Positions 55,901 through 59,040 of a stretch of DNA of 64,000 nt are shown one piece after another. This stretch comes from Umezawaea sp049997955. Lineage in GTDB: Bacteria; Actinomycetota; Actinomycetes; Mycobacteriales; Pseudonocardiaceae. Location: NCBI GenBank assembly GCA_049997955.1, contig JAEBDY010000003.1, positions 248,001 to 312,000 of the forward strand. The letters are read 5' to 3'. The position numbers and the translations under genes were made by a program. How positions within the stretch are numbered: position 1 is the stretch's first letter; each line of letters begins with the position of its first letter. A model generated the notes under the pieces. The model was not told the origin of the DNA, did not search any database, and saw nothing but the letters and a program-made list of their open reading frames with translations.

Positions 55901-58859
55901 GCAGTTCCCGGTGTTCGCCAGGGCCTTCGACGAGGTCGCCGCTCTGCTGGACGTTCGACTGGACGACCAGGAGACCCTGGACCGCACGGAGTTCGCGCAG
56001 CCCGCGCTGTTCGCCATCGAGGTCGCGCTGTTCCGGCTGGTCGAGTCGTGGGGCGTTCGGCCGGACTTCCTGGCCGGGCACTCCATCGGCGAACTCGCCG
56101 CGGCCCACGTCTCCGGCGTGCTGACCCTGGAGGACGCCGCCGCGCTGGTGACCGCGCGGGGCAGGCTGATGCAGGCGCTGCCCGCGGGCGGTGCGATGGT
56201 CGCCCTGCAGGCCACCGAGGACGAGGTCACGCCGCACTTGACCGACTTCGTCTCGATCGCGGCGGTCAACGGGCCGACGTCCGTGGTCGTCTCCGGCGCC
56301 GAGAACGCCGTGCGCCAGGTGGTCGACCGGTTCGGCGACCGGAAGTCCAAGCGGCTCAGCGTGTCCCACGCGTTCCACTCGCCGCTGATGGACGACATGC
56401 TGGACGAGTTCCTGGTCGCCGCGAAGGGCATGGCGTTCGCCGCGCCGCGGATCCCGATCGTCTCCACCCTCACCGGCGCGCTCGCCACGACCGAGGAACT
56501 GTGCTCGCCCGAGTACTGGGTGCGGCACGTCCGCGAGGCCGTCCGGTTCGCCGACGCGGTGCGGACGCTGGAGTCCGAGGGCGTGTCGACGTTCCTGGAG
56601 CTGGGCCCGGACGGCGTGCTGACCGCGATGGGCGCGGACACCGCGACCGAGGCCGAACTGGTCGCGGTGCTGCGCAAGGACCGGCCCGAGGCGCGGACCC
56701 TGCTCCACGCGCTGGGCAGGGTCCACGAGCGGGGAGTGCCGGTCGACTGGGCCGCGTTCTTCGCGGGCAGTGGCGCCCGGCGGATCGACCTGCCGACGTA
56801 CGCGTTCCAGCACGAGAGGTTCTGGCTGGCGGGCGACCCGGCGCCGATCGCCGTCGACGAGGTGGACGCCCGGTTCTGGGAGGCCGTCGAACGCGGGGAC
56901 CTGGAGTCGCTCGGCGCGACCCTGGACCTCGACGGGGACCGGCCGCTCAGCGAGGTGCTGCCCGCGCTGACGTCGTGGCGCCGCACCCGGCGCGAGCGGT
57001 CCACAGTGGACGGCTGGCGCTACCGGGTCCGCTGGGAGCCGGTCACCACCGGCACGGCGACCGCCTCCGGCCGCTGGCTGGTCGTGGCGCCGGAGAACGA
57101 GCACGACGCCACGCTGCTCGCCGGGCTGACCGCCCGCGGCATCGAGGTCGTGCCGATCGACGCGTCGACCGACCGCGAGCGGCTGGCCGAGGAACTGGTC
57201 ACCGCCGGCACTGTGGACGGAGTCGTCTCCCTGGCGGGTGACGCGCTGTCGACCGTGGTGCTGGTGCAGGCCCTCGGCGACGCCGTGGTCGACGCGCCGC
57301 TGTGGTGCCTGACCCGCGGTGGCGTGTCTACCGGTGGCGAGGACGTGGACCCGGCGCAGGCCGGGCTCTGGGGTCTCGGCCGGGTCGTCGCGCTGGAGCA
57401 CCCGAACCGCTGGGGTGGCCTGGTCGACGTTCCGGCCACCCTCGACGACCGCGCGCTCGACGCGGTCACCGCCGCGCTGGTGGGCACGGAGGACCAGGTC
57501 GCGATCCGCTCGGCGGGCGCGTTCGGCCGACGGATCGTCCACGCCCCCGCCAAGGACGGCGCGGCGGAGTGGACGCCGCGCGGCACGGTCCTGGTCACCG
57601 GCGGCACCGGCGCGCTCGGCGGGCACGTGGCCCGCTGGCTGGCGGGCGCGGGCGCGGAGCACCTGGTGCTCACGTCCCGCCGCGGCCCGGCCGCTCCGGG
57701 AGCGGCCGAGCTGACCGCCGAACTGGAAGGCCTGGGCGCACGGGTCACCGTGGCCGCCTGCGACGTCTCCGACCGCGCCGCGGTCGAGTCGCTGCTGGCG
57801 GAGCACGAGCCGACCTCGGTGATGCACGCGGCGGGCGCGGAGCTGTTCCAGTCGTTGGAAGACCACGGCCTGGAGGAGTTCGACGCCGTGCTGGCCGCGA
57901 AGGTCGACGGCGCGAGGCACCTGGACGAGCTGCTCGGTGACCGGGAGCTGGACGCGTTCGTGCTGTTCTCGTCCATCGCGGGCACGTGGGGCAGCGGCGG
58001 GCAGGCCGCCTACTCGGCGGCGAACGCCGCGCTGGACGGCCTGGCCGAATCGCGTCGGGCACGCGGTCTGACGGCGCTGTCGGTCGCGTGGGGCCCGTGG
58101 GCGGACGGCGGCATGGCGGACGGGGACGCGGCGGAGCAGCTGCGCCGCCGCGGCGTCACGGTCATGCCCGCCGATCAGGCCGTGGCCGCGCTGCGCGAGT
58201 CGTTGGCGCAGCGGGACACCACGGTCACGCTGGCCGACATGGACTGGGAGCTGTTCGCGGCCGTGTTCACCGCGGCCCGACCCAGCCCGCTGCTCGGCGA
58301 CCTGCCGGAGATCCGCGACGCCGTGACGCGGGCCCCGGCCGAGCCGGAGCGGTCGGACCTGGTGAGCCGCCTGGCGGGCCTGGGGGCGATGGAACGCGAC
58401 CGGATGCTGCTGGACGTGGTGCGGGCACGGGTCGCCGCCGTGCTCGGGCACGCCGGGATCGACGCGGTCCAGCCGACGCGGGGTTTCAGCGACCTGGGAG
58501 TCGACTCGCTCAGCGCGGTCGAGCTGCGCAACACGCTCGGCGCCGCCACCGGCCTGGCGCTGCCCGCGACGCTCGTCTTCGACTACCCGACGTCCGCCGC
58601 GCTGGCCGAGTTCCTGCGCGGCAAGCTGGCGCTGGACGAGGTGGCCCCGACGCCCGTGCTGGACGAACTGGAACTCCTGGAGAACGCCGCGGCGCGCACC
58701 GACCTGGCCGCGGACGAGAAGGCAGGGGTGGTCGCGAGGCTCCAGGCGCTGCTGGCCCGGTACGTGCCGGCAGGAGAGGGTCCGGACGTCGTCCAGCAGC
58801 TCGACACCGCTGATGACGACGCCATCTTCGACTTCATCGACAAGGAGTTCGGAGTGTGA
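34902..58859 (+). CDS. Type I modular polyketide synthase, loading ACP plus modules 1-5
   Basis: A 7985-residue assembly-line enzyme. Order: ACP0; KS-AT-DH-KR-ACP (1); KS-AT-DH-KR-ACP (2); KS-AT-KR-ACP (3); KS-AT-DH-KR-ACP (4); KS-AT-KR-ACP (5); C-terminal docking region ending DDAIFDFIDKEFGV. All five KS domains keep TACS, all AT domains have GHS(V/I)GE and HAFH (malonyl-CoA), all DH domains keep HVVAG-4-P and LLDSVLH, and all KR domains keep Ser-Tyr-Asn. There is no AT or KSQ before ACP0, so the starter must be attached by a separate enzyme. No thioesterase is present; the chain passes to the next PKS. ATG 34902 follows GGAG; TTG 34890 is the only other option. Confidence 0.96.
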   Translation: MLNESKHITSATSTSSDGAGEQQSSWRLLTQAPEAEQEQLLVELVGRAAAAVLRRAPGEVIAADRPFLELGFDSIAAVDLHAKLSEVTGLHLPITLVFDYPTPAAVAHYLRAEAMGLSAAPILPPSANTASDEPIAIVAMACRFPGGIRSPEDLWRFVADGGDAISGLPVNRGWDLDGLYDPDPDQQGTTYTREGGFLHDADRFDPTFFGISPREATAMDPQQRLLLETSWEVLERAGIDPGTLRGSSTAVYVGAEQQEYGPRLYEARGYEGSLLTGNTASVASGRISYTFGLEGPAVTVDTACSASLVALHLAVQTLRRGESSLAFAGGAAVMASPGSLVAFSRQRGLAPDGRCKAFSADADGTGWSEGVGMVLLERLSDAIRNGHPVLALVKGSAINQDGASNGLTAPNGPAQQRVIHQALVDAELTTSDVDAVEAHGTGTVLGDPIEAQAILATYGQRRETPLLLGSLKSNLGHTQAAAGVAGVIKMVMALRNEMLPRTLHADEPSPHVDWTSGSVELLTEATPWPVGDRPRRAGVSAFGISGTNAHTIIEEYLPEPAAAPEPSRVASVLPWVLSAKSPEALGDQARHLLAHLDERPELSEVDIGFSLATARVSFEHRAAVVGSSLDDFRSALTALVDGTTSKAVLDGTVTGGKLAFLFTGQGSQRLAMGRELHAEFPAFAAAFDDACRHLDVHLDLPLREVVFGDDADLLDRTEYAQPALFAIEVALFRTLESWGVRQDYVAGHSVGEIAAAHVAGVLSLDDACALVAARGRLMQALPAGGVMVALQASEAEVLPLLGAAVSIAAINGPSSLVIAGDENAVNEVLAHFADRKSKRLTVSHAFHSPLMDDMLDEFGWITEVLKYSPPRIPVVSTVTGGLVSAEELCSPEYWVRHVRNAVRFADAVETLVGLGVSTFLELGPDAVLTAMAAETASDAKLVPTVRKGRSEVSGLVRAVGELHVRGVRVDWSSLFTGTGARAVDLPTYAFQRDRYWLEGTGSTGDLRSVGLGVAGHPLVGAVLRTPDGGVLGTARLSVATHRWLGDHVVAGVVVVPGTALVELAIRVGDEVGCGHVEELLLQAPLILPEDGGVGVHVVVEPADDSGRRTITVSAQADGGEWTTHAVGVLAEAAKVPDFDLTAWPPAAEAVDVGSVYDDLARGGLEYGPLFQGLKAAWRDGDVVYVEVELPESEHRAAAEFGVHPALLDSVLHGIGVGGTQSASLPFSWTGVGLAAAGASVLRARISGRDDVVSVEIADGEGSPVAHVASLALRPISGEKFASAGPDSLFRVDWVPAQLTGESTEDEITVVVVPDGTLREVTGQVLVEVQSFLANGDGTLVLVTGETPGQAGVPGLVRSAQAEHPGRIVLVHAASHAEMDVELPSILASGEPEIALRDGVALVPRLARATAGDGPITMDPDGTVLITGGTGGLGAALARHLVAEHGVRHLVLTSRRGLAAPGAAELVAELDARVDVVACDVSDRDALAAVLAGIESLTGVVHTAGVLDDGILESLTPQRFDAVFAPKVDAAWHLHELTADLDFFVLFSSVSGVLGAPGQANYAAANTALDGLATLRHSLGLPAVSLAWGLWDQHSGMGATLSDIDLARIARSGMPALGIAEGMALFDRGLHADTPVVVPAKLDLPTLRATGAVQHALRGLVVVPRRRIAAGASGAAAATWVTRLAGLSAADQERLLVDLVRAQIATVLGFGSADDISPGRGLVDLGLDSLSAVELRNSLSAATGLRLSATLAFDYPTANALGAHLRAELVGDDEVAEEFSAAKIANDDPIAIVAMACRFPGGVESPEDLWQLVLDGRDAVTGFPTDRGWDLDGLYDPDPDAIGKSYTREGGFLHDAADFDPLFFDISPREALASDPQQRLLLEASWEAFERAGIDPTTMRGSRTGVFAGLMYHDYAKNLTSIPDEVEGYLGTGTLGSVVSGRVSYTLGLEGPAVTVDTACSSSLVALHWAVQALRSGECDLALAGGVTVMATPETFVDFSRQRGLSADGRSKAFSASADGVGWSEGVGVLLVERLSDARRNGHEVLAVVKGSAINQDGASSTLTAPNGPSQQRVIRQALANAGLSTSDIDVIEGHGTGTPLGDPIEAQALLATYGQDRETPVLLGSLKSNLGHTQAAAGVGGVIKMVQALRHGVVPRTLHVSEPTPHVDWASGSVELLTEQREWPSVDRPRRAAVSSFGISGTNAHTIIEQAPEADRPEVERVPMAVVPVVLSGRTPEALKAQAGRLAAMPPAELADVGFSLATSRTRLEHRAVLVAADQDDLAGQLAAWEPSASTSGGKLAFLFTGQGSQRVGMGRELHAAFPAFAAAFDAVAALVDVRIDDQEVLDRTEFAQPALFALEVALFRLVESWGVRPDFLAGHSIGEIAAAHVSGVLSLEDAATLVSARGRLMQALPAGGAMVALQATEDEVSPHLTGLVSLAAVNGPSSVVIAGDENAVGQVLAHFADRKSKRLAVSHAFHSPLMDPMLDDFRSVVRGLTFHEPKIPMLGEVTDPEYWVRHVRGTVRFAEAVTGLEAKGVTTFLELGPDGVLTAMGAESVTDAVLISALRKDRDEPKNLVQAVGAAHSRGVAVDWAAYFAGSGARRVDLPTYAFQRERYWLEDAGSVGDLRSVGLGVAGHPLVGAVLTTPDGGVLGTARLSVATHRWLADHVVAGVVVVPGTALVELAIRVGDEVGCGHVEELLLQAPLVLPEDGGVGVHVVVDPADASGRRTITVSAQPDGGEWTTHAVGVLTEAAQVPDFDLTAWPPAAEAVELGSVYEDLAGAGLAYGPVFRGLRAAWRDGDVVYVEVELPEGEHGSAAEFGVHPALLDSVLHGIGVGGAQSASLPFSWTGVSLVAAGASALRARISGRDDVVSVEIADGAGNPVAHVASLALRPISGEKFAQAGNDALFRVDWVPAPAAGGTAVDDATVLVVPDGTLREVTGHVLVEVQSFLATGEGTLVLVTGETAGQAGVPGLVRSAQAEHPDRIVLVHAGPEVEIDAALPSVLASGEPEIALRDGVALVPRLARATADGDPIVLDPDGTVLITGGTGGLGAALARHLVAVYGVRHLVLTSRRGLAAPGAVELVAELDARVDVVACDVSDRDALAAVLAGIESLTGVVHTAGVLDDGVIESLTPQRLDAVFAPKVDAAWHLHELTADLDLFVLFSSVSGVLGSPGQANYAAANTALDALAAHRHALGLPAVSLAWGLWDQHSGMGATLSDADLSRIARSGMPALGIAEGMALFDRGLLTGSPVAVPVKLDMAVLRTSTDLPAQLRGLVRVPKRRSAAKASAESAQWSEKLVGLPIADQERLLLDLVRGRVAHVLGYRDPGLVDAGRGLVEMGLDSLSAVELRNALGSATGLRLPVTVVFDYPTSLALAAHLRTELVGDDEAAVEVTAVTSANDDPIAIVAMSCRFPGGVRSPEDLWQLVFDGRDAVTGFPTDRGWNLEDLYDPNPDAIGKSYTREGGFLHDAGEFDPAFFGISQREALAMDPQQRLLLETSWEAFERAGIDPVSLRGSRTGVFAGLMYHDYATGLTEVPEEVSGYLGTGVLGSVLSGRVSYTFGLEGPAMTVDTACSSSLVALHLAVQALRSGECDLALAGGVTVMATPETFVDFSRQRGLSADGRSKAFSASADGVGWSEGVGVLLVERLSDAQRNGHEVLAVVKGSAVNQDGASSTLTAPNGPSQQRVIRQALANAGLSTSDIDVVEAHGTGTTLGDPIEAQAVLATYGQDRDRPVLLGALKSNVGHTQAAAGVGGVIKMVEAIRRGIAPRTLHADVPSPHVDWTSGAVELLTETTDWPETGRPRRAAVSSFGIGGTNAHTIIEQAPETANSGTSSSRAAGQTAERTPLPAVPVVLSGKTAAAVRGQADRLLAALDPSVELADLGFSSVTTRTSLDHRAVVVASDYAELRQGLEGLTSGSVVGGKVAFLFTGQGSQRVGMGRELHAAFPVFAKAFDAVAALLDLRIDDREALDRTEFAQPALFAIEVALFRLVESWGVRPDFLAGHSIGEIAAAHVAGVLSLEDAATLVGERGRLMQALPSGGAMVALQATEDEVTPHLTDLVSLAAVNGPTSIVISGDENAVDQVLAHFADRKSKRLSVSHAFHSPLMDPMLDDFRAVVTGLTFSEPKIPLLGDVTDPEYWVRHVRDAVRFSDAVTELEALGTTTFLELGPDGVLTALGQESVREAVLVSGLRKNRSEVTALLRAVGALHVRGHAVDWSAYFAGSGARRTALPTYAFQHEWFWLESQAAPAVDEPEFWSIVDNEDLSAAVEALPALVERRRARRGSDWTYQVEWQPVTVTGRATGRWLVVSEHDESVLVDGLTARGLDVVVAEPSSLPAGEPFDGVLSLCADVLDTVNLVRDVDARLWFATRGAVTTGHDDVVVVPELAQLWGLGRVVALEHSDRWGGLVDLPELDDLALDRLTAVLAGAEDQVAIRPSGVFGRRLLPTRGGTTEWSPRGTVLVTGGTGALGGRVARWLADAGAERLVLTSRRGLDAPGAAELLELGVPVVVAACDVADRDALAALLAEYPPDAVVHAAGVEAFAPLAEQDLAEFEGVLAAKVAGAANLDHLLGDRELDAFVLFSSIAGTWGASGQGAYAAANAYLDGLAESRRARGLTAVSIAWGAWADGGMATDGDAEDHLRARGIRPMAPERALTALSRAVGSEVGVLTVADVDWERFAPLFTSVRPSPLLRDLPQVRQALSTAPVGESGMVARLSGLAEDEQRRVLLDLVREQVVAVLGGDQVVESGRAFKELGFDSLTAVEFRGAIGTVTGLKLPATLVFDYPTPSVLAEHLRAELVGTRPEALSAAVALRVDEPIAIVAMACRFPGGVTSPEELWDLLARGGDAMSAFPTDRGWDLANLYDPDPDHEGTSYVVEGAFVDDVSRFDPAFFGISPREALAMDPQQRLLLETSWEAFERAGIDPASLRGGQVGVFAGTNGQDYLDVLPRLPDGLEGHVGTGNAASVVSGRVSYTFGLEGPAVTVDTACSSSLVALHMAVQSLRGGECDLALTGGVTIMSTPAAFVDFSRQRGLALDGRCKAFADGADGTAWGEGVGMLLVERLSDARRNGHQVLAVVRGSAVNQDGASNGLTAPNGPSQQRVIRKALASAGLSTSDVDVVEAHGTGTALGDPIEAQALLATYGQDRTTPLLLGSVKSNIGHTQAAAGVAAVIKAVLAMRHGIVPKTLHVDEPTHEVEWSAGMIDLVTEPVAWPETGRVRRVGVSSFGFSGTNAHAILEQAPSDIVAEAVDRLAPPVVPVVLSGKTPEALRAQASALLDHPADLLDLGFSLATGRARLEHRAVLAVASADDLRHDLLAVADGESTAASEGRLAFLFTGQGSQRVGMGRELRAAFPVFAEAFDAVAALVDVRVDDQEVLDRTEFTQPALFALEVALYRLVESWGVRPDFVAGHSIGEIAAAHVAGVLSLEDAATLVTARARLMQALPAGGAMVAVQATEDEVTPHLTELVSIAAINGPTSIVIAGDENAVGQVLAHFADRKSKRLAVSHAFHSPLMDPMLDDFRSVVSGLTFHEPKIPMLGEVTDPEYWVRHVRGTVRFAEAVTDLEAKGVTTFLELGPDGVLTAMGAESVTDAVLISALRKDRDEPKNLVQAVGAAHSRGVAVDWAAYFAGSGARRVDLPTYRFQRERYWMEGSSSIGDVTSAGLDSAGHPLLGAVLPMPDGGVLATARLSMATHGWLGDHVVAGAVVVPGTALVELVVRAGDEVGCGHLEELLLQEPLLLQERGGVSLHVAVGEPEDGRRTVAVLSRPDGDEVHWTTHATGFLTDQAVTPDFDLATWPPTGATALDVTDLYDELAKGGLVYGPVFRGLKAAWRDGDDVYVEAEVPESERRQATEFGVHPALLDSVLHAIGIGHTGPGAMPFSWNDVSLFAAGASVLRARISPTGRGGAVSVSAADGTGAPVARIDSLVLREINADLADRKASDPLYGVVWTALPVDDVEPDPDAQVLVVPSGDLHDVVAGVLADLQEFLAGERERLVVVTSGAVSVAGEDVAPTQAAVSGLVRSAQSEHPDRIVLLDTDDPALAGVVGAAEPEVAVRAGTVFVPRLVPLPLGAAKTLDGTVLITGGTGGLGAALARHLVAEHGVRHLVLTSRRGLEAPGAVELVAELDARVDVVACDVSDRDALAAVLAGIESLTGVVHTAGVLDDGVVESLTPQRFDAVLAPKADAARHLHDLTGDLDLFVLFSSASGVLGAPGQANYAAANTFLDGLAAHRRANGQAAVSLAWGVWEQTTGMGAGLSPADLARMARAGMPALPIADGLALFDAALRADAALVVPMKLDTAVLRTTADVPALLRGLVRAPKRRTAAKASAESAQWSRKLLGLSTEDQDRLLLDLVRGRVATVLGYRDASVVEPGRGLVEMGLDSLSAVELRNSLGSATGLRLPATVVFDYPTSLALATHLRTELVGEDEVVEQVASVRVANDDPIAIVAMACRFPGGVRSPEDLWDLVSTGRDAVTGFPTGRGWDLDGLYDPDPDATGKTYTREGGFLHDADRFDPAFFDISPREALAMDPQQRLLLETSWEAFERAGIDPAKVRGSRTGVFAGLMYHDYATNLSSIPDEVEGYLGTGTSGSVVSGRISYTFGLEGPAVTVDTACSSSLVALHWAVQALRSGECDLALAGGVTVMATPDTFVDFSRQRGLSADGRSKSYSEGADGTGWSEGVGVLLVERLSDARRNGHEVLAVVKGSAINQDGASSTLTAPNGPSQQRVIRQALANAGLSTSDIDVVEGHGTGTPLGDPIEVQALLATYGQDRETPLLLGSLKSNIGHAQAAAGVGGVIKMVQALRHGIAPKTLHVSAPTSHVDWASGSVELLTEQRAWPSVDRPRRAAVSSFGISGTNAHTIIEQAPEAANSGFGSSSPSPLVGGKPERSPLPLVPVVLSGRTPEALKAQAGRLAAVPSVDLSDLGFSLATSRARLEHRAVLVAADREDLDRQLAALEPSAAVSGGRLAFLFTGQGSQRVGMGRELHAQFPVFARAFDEVAALLDVRLDDQETLDRTEFAQPALFAIEVALFRLVESWGVRPDFLAGHSIGELAAAHVSGVLTLEDAAALVTARGRLMQALPAGGAMVALQATEDEVTPHLTDFVSIAAVNGPTSVVVSGAENAVRQVVDRFGDRKSKRLSVSHAFHSPLMDDMLDEFLVAAKGMAFAAPRIPIVSTLTGALATTEELCSPEYWVRHVREAVRFADAVRTLESEGVSTFLELGPDGVLTAMGADTATEAELVAVLRKDRPEARTLLHALGRVHERGVPVDWAAFFAGSGARRIDLPTYAFQHERFWLAGDPAPIAVDEVDARFWEAVERGDLESLGATLDLDGDRPLSEVLPALTSWRRTRRERSTVDGWRYRVRWEPVTTGTATASGRWLVVAPENEHDATLLAGLTARGIEVVPIDASTDRERLAEELVTAGTVDGVVSLAGDALSTVVLVQALGDAVVDAPLWCLTRGGVSTGGEDVDPAQAGLWGLGRVVALEHPNRWGGLVDVPATLDDRALDAVTAALVGTEDQVAIRSAGAFGRRIVHAPAKDGAAEWTPRGTVLVTGGTGALGGHVARWLAGAGAEHLVLTSRRGPAAPGAAELTAELEGLGARVTVAACDVSDRAAVESLLAEHEPTSVMHAAGAELFQSLEDHGLEEFDAVLAAKVDGARHLDELLGDRELDAFVLFSSIAGTWGSGGQAAYSAANAALDGLAESRRARGLTALSVAWGPWADGGMADGDAAEQLRRRGVTVMPADQAVAALRESLAQRDTTVTLADMDWELFAAVFTAARPSPLLGDLPEIRDAVTRAPAEPERSDLVSRLAGLGAMERDRMLLDVVRARVAAVLGHAGIDAVQPTRGFSDLGVDSLSAVELRNTLGAATGLALPATLVFDYPTSAALAEFLRGKLALDEVAPTPVLDELELLENAAARTDLAADEKAGVVARLQALLARYVPAGEGPDVVQQLDTADDDAIFDFIDKEFGV
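35010..35245 (+). other. PKS loading ACP
   Basis: A free-standing N-terminal carrier domain, LELGFDSIAAVDL, with the phosphopantetheine Ser codon at 35121 (Ser74). It has no partner AT or decarboxylating KS. PKSs fed with 4-guanidinobutyryl or 4-aminobutyryl starters have this arrangement. Confidence 0.88.
35295..40215 (+). other. PKS module 1: KS-AT-DH-KR-ACP
   Basis: KS about 35295-36570 (Cys codon 35811), AT 36868-37700 (Ser codon 37146, HAFH), DH 37940-38735, KR core 39165-39690, ACP 39955-40210 (Ser codon 40083). The KR has the LDD motif (AGVLDDGILES), type B, so a D-hydroxyl is formed and then dehydrated to a trans double bond. Confidence 0.9.
40254..45075 (+). other. PKS module 2: KS-AT-DH-KR-ACP
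   Basis: KS 40254-41532 (Cys codon 40776; EGHGTGT instead of EAHGTGT), AT 41790-42560 (HAFH), DH 42810-43597, B-type KR core 44028-44560 (LDD), ACP 44815-45075 (Ser codon 44946). A second trans double bond is expected, making a diene with module 1. Confidence 0.9.
42246..42731 (+). repeat. Recently homogenised AT segment, module 2 copy
   Basis: 486 bp that align without gaps to 51369-51854 with about a dozen differences, five of them clustered at 42380-42397. Flanking AT sequence is less alike. Confidence 0.85.
45117..49335 (+). other. PKS module 3: KS-AT-KR-ACP
   Basis: KS 45117-46393 (Cys codon 45639), AT 46690-47465 (HAFH), KR structural part about 47690-48290 and core 48300-48820, ACP 49065-49335 (Ser codon 49203). 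No DH. The KR lacks LDD and has Trp in IAGTWGASGQ, type A1, so an L-hydroxyl should remain. Confidence 0.9.
49374..54205 (+). other. PKS module 4: KS-AT-DH-KR-ACP
   Basis: KS 49374-50653 (Cys codon 49893), AT 50913-51690 (HAFH), DH 51934-52740 (HVVAGAVVVP, LLDSVLH), B-type KR core 53163-53690 (LDD), ACP 53945-54200 (Ser codon 54084). A trans double bond is expected. Confidence 0.9.
51369..51854 (+). repeat. Recently homogenised AT segment, module 4 copy
   Basis: Counterpart of 42246-42731 at a constant offset of 9123 bp, covering the second half of AT4 and the post-AT linker. Confidence 0.85.
54255..58859 (+). other. PKS module 5: KS-AT-KR-ACP and docking domain
   Basis: KS 54255-55536 (Cys codon 54777; EGHGTGT variant as in module 2), AT 55830-56630 (HAFH), KR structural part 56850-57575 and core 57583-58110 (Trp, no LDD, type A1), ACP 58365-58630 (Ser codon 58506), docking helices 58640-58856. 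An L-hydroxyl is expected. Confidence 0.9.
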
Positions 58860-58920
58860 CGCGAATGGACTTCACACCGACTAAGGGGACCTGTTTTCCC
58901 TTGTAGACGGCGTGAATGCG

Positions 58921-58948
58921 TAGGGGTCACCTAGGGGGCCGTCAGGGG
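58921..58948 (+). promoter_or_regulatory. Phased AGGGG repeats between the two PKS genes
   Basis: TAGGGG, CTAGGGG and TCAGGGG have G runs beginning at 58923, 58934 and 58945, exactly 11 bp apart, 93 bp upstream of the second PKS start codon. The last two lie within one arm of a hairpin. Confidence 0.55.
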
Positions 58949-58967
58949 TGTCATCCCTGACGGCCCC
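58935..58967 (+). terminator. Hairpin between PKS genes (terminator or attenuator)
   Basis: GGGGCCGTCAGGG (58935-58947) pairs perfectly over 13 bp with 58955-58967 around a 7-base loop, followed by TCGTTAGTTTTCG with a short T run. It would stop or slow transcription between the PKS genes. Confidence 0.7.
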
Positions 58968-59040
58968 TCGTTAGTTTTCGAATCAGTGGTCTGTCGCAAG
59001 TGCCGGACAAGAGCTGGTTTCTGTGAAGAGGTGGCGTTGA

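Noticed and set aside
37344..58451. Very long minus-strand open frames opposite the PKS (for example 37344-42068, 44664-49310, 53706-58451)
   Set aside because: They mirror the high-GC codon pattern of the PKS strand, are full of Arg, Gln, His and Val runs, and contain no recognisable domain. The sense frame contains complete KS, AT, DH, KR and ACP motifs.
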